Positions 53,401-63,500 of a stretch of 64,000 bases of DNA are shown in pieces. The translations under genes and the position numbers were made by a program. Position 1 is the stretch's first letter. Each line of letters starts with the position of its first letter. The DNA is from Symbiodinium natans. Taxonomy: Eukaryota; Sar; Dinophyceae; Suessiales; Symbiodiniaceae. The stretch lies in assembly GCA_905221605.1 (NCBI GenBank), contig CAJNDS010002217.1:445574-509573 (forward strand). The letters run 5' to 3'. The notes under the pieces were generated by a model. That model searched no databases. It was given only the letters and a program-made list of their open reading frames with translations, and had not been told where the DNA came from.

Positions 53401-55003
53401 GACGACCGTGAAAAGAGAGAATAAACCACACCTCCCTCGACTCGTGCAGTGATCGCGCAGTGAGGTCGCGCTCATTTGGATATGGAGCGTTGAGGTTTCA
53501 GGTTTGAGGGTTAAAGGATAAACAGCAGCTTGTGAGCGTGGGCAGGGCAGGGTTTTGACCCTTACCGTTACGATGATCATGATCTTTGTGGCTCCGATGC
53601 AATGCTTGCTGATCATCACGATGAGGATAGATTCGGATAGATGCATTAGATCTAGGCGCTCGGCATTGAGCTTTTCACGGTTGTGATGCTAGTTGCTGGC
53701 CCGCATCCCTCGCATGCGAACGTGGGAAGGGGGGCACCTCGTACTGCGCAGATTTCCTGAGACAAAAGGAAGATACCGGGCAATTCGGTGCGCAACAGCG
53801 CGGTTAGATCGCGGCGCAAGTGTCGTGTCCGGGAGTCTCACACCTTGGCTGGGCACACGATCGTATCCCTGCACGCCTTCCTTAAAAAAGAAAAGTGTGC
53901 TTTTCTGGCTCCTGATCTTAGGTGGTCCTCACCGATTTGAGGGACCAAAAGGCCGTCGGGGGCCTGGAGCCGGCGGAGATCGCCTTCGGAGGGCCCTTCA
54001 TTGCACGCGGCTACCTGGGAAGGACCGAACCAATGAGCATCAAAACTTCAGAGGTTCAGAGGTATTTCCATTTCTCAGTTTTAAGCAAAACATGCGGATG
54101 TGCTGAGAGCATCTGAGAGCACTCTTTTGGACAGCCTGTTAGTGTTGCCGCAGCTTTTCGTGTTACAGAGGAATTTGTCTCCTTCACCCGCGCAGGCCGG
54201 ATCTGGATGCCAAAGCCTTCGTCAGTGACTTTACGGCCAAGCCTCACAAAGGTATTTCTTCCAATGGAGACTTGACGTCACATATGCGATGCAGATGGGG
54301 GAACTCACTTGTGAACAAAGCCAATCGGTGCGCTGGCCTAGGCCATCCTACCGTAGCTCTCCATGCTTTTTTGCGGATTCGGTGACTTCAGTGAACAGCG
54401 TGCAACTTGAGGACTCGGTGCCACAGAAGAAATTTGCAATGCCCCATTGCTTGGAAAGACGGATCTTAGGCTGCATTTTTTTTTCAGAGGCATGACATCT
54501 TCTGCAGCATGTGTTCAGCAAGGTATCCAATGCATCCAGTGGGTCGGACTCTACACGCAAGCAGCAACCTGACCGTCTCTACATGACAGGCCTGTGTGGC
54601 ACGTTCGCATCAGGTTTGCACCCGCTTTGCAGAAGTTTATTGGTGGAGGCGATCTTGGTCGATGGCGCGCCGGTGGTGTCATAGATCTGCTCGGGCGGAA
54701 AGACTTCCAAGTGCGAATCCTGGAAGATTTCGCATTCGCACAGATAGGATCTGAGAAAGACAAAGCGGATCATGCTTTCTGCAACTGTAGGTCAAGCTGC
54801 GGGGCTTCCGCATTGAACTTGGAGAAATTGAGGCCTATGAACGAACAGTTTGCACTACTAGTAGTGCACAAGCGCCACTTGTGCATGTAACAGGCTGCTT
54901 GCCGAGCCGCGGGGGCACGAGCATCGGTCTGCCTGCTGCGGAAGACCAGCAATGGCACACAGGCAGTGGTAGCGATGAACATCCTTCGTCTCTCACTCCC
55001 CGC

Positions 55004-55047
<44 letters not shown>

Positions 55048-55536
55048 CCTCCTTCCATTCCCCTGCCTGCCTCGTTCCCTTCCTCTGCCTCTCTCTCGCG
55101 CTCTCCCCCTCCCTCTCACTGTTGTCGGTATCTCACTGCAAGCGAAGTGGGGAATCCCAAATTCGACCTCGTGGGCGATCCCTCGAGGCACTGGTTGCCT
55201 ACTATGAGCCAGGCCGGAGCTCAAGTCATGCTTTGCAATTCCTGCAACAGATTCAGCAAGAAATCAGCAGGTCAGGACCAAGATGTGCCGGAGACGGCGG
55301 TTCGCAAGTCCTGCCAGAAGTCGCTGCCGCCATACATGCAGCCGCCTGCTTGCACAGTTCATACCCTTTTCTTTCGTAGATTCCGGCCAGGCGCGGGGAA
55401 TGGCAGGGCGGAGTCGTGCCGACTGTTGATAGCCGAGCTGCTCCTGCAAGTTAATGTGGCATGGACATCGAGGCCGCAGAGCATTGTTCGCATGGACAAG
55501 CTTCCCCGGAACACGAACGGCAAGATCGATCGGAAG
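47413..55536 (+). CDS. Adenylation (AMP-binding) domain exons of the Pls/PosA-type gene
   Basis: Exons with agreeing phases: to 47581 (ALAMIDDGTGATYTYEDFGQ); 48943-48989; 49477-49564 (VSVDTLVPLMASRGVEMILG); 49701-49771 (YVPLDLHWPDDRLEDVL); 49858-49911; 50145-50279 (core A3 YTFFTSGTTGKPKG); about 51657-51768 (A4/A5 FGLSEWEIFWPLVAGATLIL); 52273-52329 (VPSMLQMVLDKYDELE); 52768-52832 (REVITCGEALSPALAQRL); 53004-53055 plus 53173-53256 (NLYGPTEGEMSYWDVPQGR, joined over a GA-AG intron, then RVSAGRPMDGCKV); 53922-54034 (AFGGPFIARGYLGR); 54196-54251; a short exon near 54560-54590 (RLYMTG, start unresolved); 54649-54710 (GDLGRWRAGGVIDLLGRKDF); 54791-54832 (A8 KLRGFRIELGEIE); 54894-54962; 55188-55212; 55271-55340 (KSLPPYMQP); 55473 to at least 55536 (A10 LPRNTNGKIDRK). 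The catalytic Lys of A10 is present. In A4 the usual FDxS reads FGLS. Any exon between 51768 and 52273 is missing. Confidence 0.93.
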
Positions 55537-57932
55537 ATGCACTTTTGCAGCAGCTAATCCTTCCAATTGCAGGCAGCAAGCACGGGGGTTTCCGCCGAAG
55601 CCAAGCCGCCAGTCACGAAAGCTGCTGAAAACTTGCTCCGCCAGCTCCCCTTCCAGCGACATAGCGCTTTCGTCCCTCGCTGCGCGTTACAAGTATCCAG
55701 CGTATCTGATGTGTTTCTCCACCACCTTTTCCTTAAACCCAAGGCTGCCAGAGCCCCCTGCTGTGGTTGCAAGCCAGACGGAGGATGCTGCGCCAGAGAC
55801 ACCAGCAATGGCCTCGAAATGTCTGGACAAGAAGAAAGTTTGAGTCATGAAGCAGAAGACCCAGGTTCAGAAAACCACCGCAGCGGCAATTGCTGCCGTT
55901 CTAGGCACGAACTCCAAGCACCATAGAGCTCTTGTTGCACTTAGCGTAGAAGGAGGTGCTGTCGCTGTCCTTCAAAAGGCCTCCCCGTCGAGACCGTGCA
56001 GTTGGACTCTGACTTTCAAGAACTGGGAGGAAGTGGCATCCCCAGCCAGCTTTCAGACGAATGAGGGCATGGAAACGAACGGGTAATCTGATGGTAATCT
56101 GTTGAAATATGTTCTTTCTACCCTTGCTGCTCAGATAGCCTATTGATGGGGAGAGCCAGCTCTGCCATCAAGAAGGCCTTCGGCCTTGCCACCTTCAAAG
56201 GAACCACAGTGTACCAACTTGGCACAGTCCGACGTCGCCTACCCGCAAAAAGTCGGGCTTCTTGATTCGTCATGCTTCTTTGTGTCGAAGGTTCCTGCTT
56301 TGCACGCTAGGTATCGCGGCAGCGGTCGAAAGTCTCCTTTCCAAGCAAGAGGCAGATGCAGGCCAACTGCAAACAGAACCCTCAGGACTGCATGCGCAAC
56401 CCGTCGTTGGGGCCCGCAGTTACCGCAGATACCGTTTGTCTGAGTTCGGGCCGGCATCTTGTGACCACGATCGAGTACCCATGAGGAGCCTTGGCACTGC
56501 AGCCGCAAAGAACTCCTTTCAGCTCCTCCTCACCATCGTCTCTTTTCATACAGTGCGTTAACGTGCTTTGCCTGGCTGTCCATCTTTCTGAGATATTCTG
56601 AATGTATTCTCTTCTGCCCCTGCCGGCGAGAAATGCGTTTCGTCCAAGGTCTTCTGCATGAACTTTTTGTTCCAGAGTCAGGCCCGCGCCTCGGTAGGAG
56701 GAATTCTATGTTGCCATTTGTCTCATGGAGGCCTGGTCACCGGTCTGGTGGGCAGCCTGGTTTATCTATGAGTTTCTCGATGGCACATGGATACCCTTGA
56801 TCATTCTTGGTCAATGCGCTGCAAGGGTAAGCTGCACCACCAAAGCACAGCCGCAACCAGAGGGAAGAACATGTTTCAGTCCGCTGCTTGCTGTGCTGAG
56901 GTATCACGGGCGCACGGCGCTTTTCCTGTACCTCCCGTTTGCTGCCCTCCTAGATCTCGTATTTGGCTCAGTTCCGGCCAGCGCGCGCAGGGCATGTTGT
57001 TGTAAGTTAGCTTGTGCTTGTGTGTTGTCAGCGCGTGACTATGAACTGCTGTGGGGCAAGCTGTTGTTCGCCGATGATTAGTTGGATGCAGTCGGTCCAC
57101 CTGATGCAATATGAAGAGTAGTAGTGAACGCTGCCCCGAGCTGGAAAAGTCAGCTTGCCGCAGGTGATGATGTTTTGTGCTGTAGTTCTGCTGAAGTGGT
57201 TGATCATCGGCCGTGTGAAGCCAGGCCGGTCCATGGGAGTAGGCTGCAGTGGGTTTTGGCAAGCCGCATGTCGATAGGGTTTCTCGTTCTCGAGAGGGTA
57301 ACCCAGAGCTATGCCAGTATGACCAGGTACTCTGAACTTGTGGTCTGCAGAGCCACAGATGCATCTAATGGCTGCGTGTACTTCACAGATTTCAAGCTTG
57401 GTTATTGTTTGGATGACGGCGGCAAGGAGTACTATCGATGGTGGTTTGTGAACACGCTTCTGAACCACACCCTTAAGATGGCCATGCCTCTCTTTGCTGA
57501 TACATCGATTGCCAGCACTGTTCTACGAGCCTTAGGCGGGCTCGCTTTCTGGACAAGTTGCTGTCGCTGCTGTCTAGGTCTACAAGATCCCAGGAGTCTA
57601 GGACTTTTCTCAGATTGACGCACCAATTGAATAGTCTTCTGCAGGTGCAAAGGTGGGTGCCGGCGCCAAGATCGGAGTCTTCGCTGTGCATGACCCAGAC
57701 CTTCTGGAAATTGGTGCGAACGCGACAATCGGAGTCCTGGCTCATGTTTCGGGGCTTGCTGTTGGCGACCTCAAGAACCGCAAGTACATCTACTGTGCCA
57801 ACCGCCTTTTGGTTTGCAGCCGCTCTAGTCAGTCATGGTCACCCTGGTGCATGGTCGAGGCAAGAAAGCCAAGCTGGCCACTTCCAGCGTGCTGCATGGC
57901 AAGGTCCACTTGGGCCCCATCCGAATAGGCGG

Positions 57933-57968
<36 letters not shown>

Positions 57969-60472
57969 ACAGCTGCAGCAGGGACAACTGGCGAGGGTGG
58001 ACCCGCACATATACAAAGCGGCTCGCGTCACGCCACTACGCGCCCAGTGTGCGGAGGGCCGCGACGCCCTTCAAGCCCCGAAGAAGAAGAAGAAGAAGCA
58101 GAAGCAGAAGAAGAAGAAGAAGAAGAAGAAGAAGAAGAAGAAGAAGAAGAAGAAGAAGAAGAAGAAGAAGAAGAAGAGAGAATCTCACGGTGACTGGATG
58201 CAGACCTGGACGCGCCCAGTGTGCGGAGGGCCGCGACGCCCTTCAAGCCCCGAAGAAGAAGAAGAAGCAGAAGAAGAAGAAGCAGAAGAAGAAGCAGAAG
58301 AAGAAGCAGAAGAAGAAGCAGAAGAAGAAGAAGAAGAAGAAGAAGAAGAAGAAGAAGAAGAATAAGAAGAAGAAGAAGAGCAGAGAGAGCGAGCGAGAGA
58401 GAACAAAACAAGTAGCCATTTTGGCTCAAGACTTGCTCAGACTGCTCAGCTGACCCACTAGGTCTGGTGGTGGAAATAATGCAAGCCTGAGGTGGTGTCG
58501 GATAGGCAGTGTGGATGGAAGAGTGCCGTTGTACCACAGGCAACCCCAAGCTGCTCTTGTTCCAACCTCACCGGGTGAGTCGATCAAGGGCGGTAAGGGC
58601 CGAGGGGAGTGCGCTTTGTACGGGGGCCAAACAAACCAACCAGATGGACTGTATCACGTGCGAGAACCCCACCAGGAGCCCAAAAGAGCTCACAAGCCTG
58701 CGAGGGAAGTGCTTCGGGTGAACTGGGATCAAGGCACAATAGGCGGGGAACGCAAGCAACCCGGTAAAGGAGGTTCTTGTGTTCAAGTCTCAGGAAGGCT
58801 GAGACTGTGGGCGTCGGATTCCCTCAAGCCTGGCAGAAGAAGTCGAAGAAGAAGACGAAGAACTAGAAGAAGAACTAAAAGAAGAAGAATAATGAGAATA
58901 AGAATATGAAGATGAAGGTGAAGATGGAGATGAAGATGAAGAAGAAGACGGAATAATCAGAGAGAGAGAGAGAGAGAGAGCGAGCGAATAAGAGAGAGAG
59001 TGAGAGCGAGCATGCAGATTGCTTGGGAAGCTTCTGGCGCAGAGCTGAAACATAGCAGACAACATCGAGCTTGAGCCTTATGCCACTTGTTTTGCTGTAC
59101 TAACTTCACTCGGGGCTATTCGCGCTGCTCGAGGGCAAGAGGTGACGCCCCCGCCACCCTAGTCCAGAGGAAAGAAAGAGCATGTGCAAGAGAAGATCAG
59201 CCCCTGGCCTCATGGTTGCCAGAAGAGGAAATGCCCATGCTGGAGATTTGTGTTGGCCCTTTGCCAGGCGACCGAGCAGCTGTTGGCCCAACAGCAGTCC
59301 TGGCCCAGGAGCCAGCTGACATGGCTTAAACTGGCACCCATGCCCTGAGGCCTCAGGCCCCACCATGTGATTTGCCATCGGGTGCCTGCCAGGACACAGT
59401 GGTGCCGGCCGGCAAGGCCGTGCTGCCATTGTCGACGATGCCAGGCGACTTGGTAGAAATCGTCACCACGAGGTGTAACAAAGGTGACTGGTACCAGTTC
59501 ATACCGACATTGTTGTGGCAGCTACATGCCTGGATGCTCAGCCCAGATCTCCCCCAAACCATGACCCTCCACATTTTCGAGCAAGTTTATCGTTCTCCGC
59601 ACGCTCTTGAGGCTGGCACGGTCCGGTGGGCTCAGTGGCTTTCAGGGACGCTCAGCCGCCACGTACCTCTGTACCTCAGCCGCAACGGGGTCTTGATCTG
59701 CTCCCGCCTTGCCAGTATACGGCAACGATACATTTCAACAAGGTGGAGTTCGATCGGAGACAGAATCTCCTCCGTGTCCTGTTCGGCATGCCTGCCGTCC
59801 TCATGGCCGAAGTTATTCCGCACCTTCACCAGCACTCACGAGTCTAGGCGCATCTAGGCGCTGCGAGCCAAGCATGGAAGGGATGAGCTCATGCCGCTGA
59901 GCGCGATTCGCAAATTTGGACAGGAAGCACGTAATGCCAGAGCAGTGAGGCTTTGTACATAGCGCTCGAACTACAGAATCTGCCGCGCTAGCCAAGACAG
60001 CCAAGAGATGGAACGCGCATGCAACGTGGCAACGAAGGTACTATCTTACGTACTTTGTGCTGGTGTGGACGTACGATGGTTTATATGCCAGCGACAAGTA
60101 CACAGCATTTGCCATCTGGAGTGTTTCGACACTGCACTGGGAAGTGTGCATGATGGATCAGCACACAGGCTGTAGCTGTGACACTGCATGTGAGAAGATG
60201 TGTGCAGGTTCTTTTGTCTTGGATCTACGCGCATCCAATGTGGCTCCGACGATGCACTTGGAATGTTTTCATTTTCATGGCATCGACAGGGGCACTCCTA
60301 GGGGTGCTTTTTTGCAAGAAACATGCAGGTTCTTCCGCCTCGTCGTGGTCATTTTGCAGAAGCGATTGCTGATAGGCTTGCGTTTCTTTGGTTCAGTGTC
60401 GCGAGATGTGATGAGCAGGCTGCAAGTGTGTCTCTGTGTATGCGTGTGAGCGCGTGTGCGCGTGTGCGTGTG

Positions 60473-60506
<34 letters not shown>

Positions 60507-63500
60507 TGTCTGTCTGTCCGTCCATCCGTTTGTCTCTCTCTCTCTCTCTGTGTCTGTCTCTCTGTATGTCTCTCTGTATGTCTCTCTGTCTGTTTCCGTC
60601 TCTCTGTCGGTCTCTGTCCCTCTGTCTGTCGGTCTCTGTGTCTCTCGGTCTCTGTCTCTGGCTGTCTCTCTGTCTGTCTCTCTGTCTGTCTCTCTGCCTG
60701 TCTCTCTGTCTGCCTCTCTGTCTGTCTCTCTGTCCGTCTCTCTGTCTGTCTCTCTGTCTGTCTCTCTGTCTGTCTCTCTGTCTGTCTCTCTGTCTGTCTC
60801 TCTGTCTGTCTCTCTGTCTGTCTCTCTGTCTGCCTGTCTCTCTGTTCCCGGTCTCGGTCTCTGTCCGTCTCTATCTGCCTCTGTCTGTTCCTCTCTGTCT
60901 CTCATGTGCGCAGGTGACTTTAGCACGCAGGGGCAGGAGATCAGCCATTGGAATGAGTGGAAACACTGGATTCACGCTCGCGCAGTTGAGTCGCACGATT
61001 TTGAGGACCGTCAACGTGGCAATGTGCATGCTAGGGGCTGTCGACTTTTAAGCTCCGATGATGGCCAGTGACACACAATTGCTTCTGCGCTGAAGAGCAG
61101 CTTGGCTTCATCGTAATTTTACGAGGATTTCATTGAGGGTGGGCGGTCTAACAACAACAGAAACCTTTTTACAGCAACAGAGGGAAAAAAACAGCAACTC
61201 TATTTGACCAAGCGGTAACTTTCTCGGTTTCTTCTGTCTCTGCTTGTACGATAATGAAGCTTTTGCCTCTCACTTTGCAATCCACATTTGGTTTGACGGC
61301 AGAGCACTTGGACTTGGATCCATCAACCCCGGGCTCGAACCCCACGAGTGCTCTTTCGGAGAGTCTCCAGATCTCTTGAAAGTTGTGTTGGGGGGGGCAG
61401 ATCTCTTGAAAGTGTCTCCAGATCTCTTGAAAGTTGTGTTGGGGGGGCAGATCTTTCGGAGAGTCTCCAGATCTCTTGAAAGTTGTGTTGGGGGGGCAGA
61501 TCTTTCGGAGAGTCTCCAGATCTCTTGAAAGTTGTGTTGGGAGGGCAGATCTCTTGAAAGTGTCATTGACACGAGCTTCATGAACTTGTGTGAAGTGCTG
61601 TGAACCGGGCAGGAGGTCTTGGAAGGTGACCTTTTTTAATTAACGGTTGTCAGTCGGGTCATGTTAAGACGAAGTGTTTGATGCAAATCGTCGACCGTGA
61701 GAGCCACGGTGGTCATGCCAGTCTTGGTCAGATTGTGTTGCTGCTCTTGCCCTCGAGCTTGTGTCAACCTGGTCTCGTACCACGGCCTCCGCCAACTCTA
61801 CTAGCTTCTCTTGTGCCACCGGGACAACGACAATGGTTCCTTCCTCCGCTATTTCTGTACTGGCCTGTTCCTTTGGCTTCGCTGCTTTACAGCCATCGCT
61901 TTTTTGGGCTTCTATTTGTATTCCTGCCATCTTTGATGAAGGTTTGCCAGTACAATCAATTTTGCCCGCGAGTTCCTCTCGGAATGTTGCGTTGATGTTT
62001 GCAACGTTTGCAGTTTGCATCGTTGTTGAGGGAGGGTTCGATGGAAGGACGTGGCTCCCAACTGTAAGTTCGAAGTTCGGTGCCTTGTCTTGGTGTTTGG
62101 TATCTTCTGGCTGGACAACAGAAGCCGTGCCCCAAATGGGTGTAGGGCTTCTGATGTTTGGAGTTCGAATCCGGAACCCGGATGCCTAACTAACCCTCCA
62201 GGCCCTAAACCTAAGGCTGGCCAAGATTTTAGGGCTCAAAACCTGCGACTTGGATCTGAAACCCCTCAACCCTCTTATTCGCCTTATTACAAAGCAGTGG
62301 CAAGAAACTTAGAAGCGACGGTTGGACTAGTGATGTGGGTGGTGCTCGGGGCTTCCTTGAGCTCAATGATTCGTGCCCTTGGGCTTGTGCGCGAAGCTCC
62401 CGCGGGCCCTCATCTGAGTCACCCTGACCCTTGGCCACTGACGGCCTTATTGCTTTCCTGCTGGTATTGGCAGATACTGCATCGATCATCGATACTGGCA
62501 GGAAGCTTGCGAGATGTTTACCAACACAGAGATGCTCTCCTACATATACCGTGCGCTCGGCACCAAAGTTGGGAAGCGCGTTCAGATTGACCAGCCCCTC
62601 AGACGGCATATCGAGTTATGGAGCCACGTTGAGTTCATGAAAGTAGGACGGCTAAAGCTCCGTGAAGATGAGAGTGAGTAGTGGTGTCACAAAGACACCC
62701 CTGACATCCTTTCTTTAGTCAGGCTAAGCTTTGTGGAGAATGACTGCATCACGATCGATGACTACGTCGTGTTTGGCAGTGAAGTCATGCTGTACACAGA
62801 CACGCAGGCGCCCTGGGTGTCCGAGGAGTACGGCAAGAAGTTGCAGAAGAAGCGAGGACTCCCACGAATGGCATTGCAATACGTGCGATACACGCCGATG
62901 CCCCTCAATGTCTTGAGTTCAACAAGGGTAATAAGGGCATGCTATGGCATGCTGCTGTGCCTTGTCCCACACCTACAGGATCCAAGCAACGCTACGCGGA
63001 CATCCACATCTGCCAAGCAGCCAACGTTCTGGACCATTGCTCTCTGCTTCCAGGGGTTACGGTGGCAGAGCGTGCAGCTAGCCCAGAATGTGTGCAAGAA
63101 ATGACAGCCACCAAACGATACAAAGACGGTACGTTGAACTTTCCTGAGCTCAGGCGGTGCTTGGCACATGCACACTTGCCTCTGCGGGCAGCCTCCTGGT
63201 GCAAGATCTGAAACTCTTGGACGCAGCATGTGAAGCTGTTGCTTATGCATCATTTTAGAGAATACATTCGTCACGGACGCGGCAACCAGAAGCTGAGGCT
63301 ACTACCCCCCGCTTGCAATCCATTCTGGCAGCCAGCGAGGCCTGTGCGAGCTTCACTCATATGGGACTTCTGCGAACTCTGCTCACAGTCTGCTCATCTC
63401 TGCTCACAATGTTCTGCCCCGAGGCCGCTCGATGCATCTGCGGGACTACTTCGCCACTCCAGCCATGAGGGTCACCTGGTAGAAGTTTTTGAAAGAGCAG

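Noticed and set aside
58412-58540. A spliced-leader RNA gene
   Set aside because: The leader is not followed by a GT donor or an Sm-like site, so it does not look like an SL RNA gene.
58028-58549. 173-codon minus and several plus frames with poly-Leu, poly-Ser, poly-Lys or poly-Glu
   Set aside because: Products of the GAA arrays; no non-repeat coding sequence.
60323-61071. Frames of 150-240 codons rich in Cys/Leu/Ser, and the minus-strand ETDR repeat frame
   Set aside because: Products of the CTGTCTCT microsatellite.
62155-62180. GTTCGAATCC, like a tRNA T-arm
   Set aside because: No matching acceptor stem, D-arm or anticodon arm could be placed around it.
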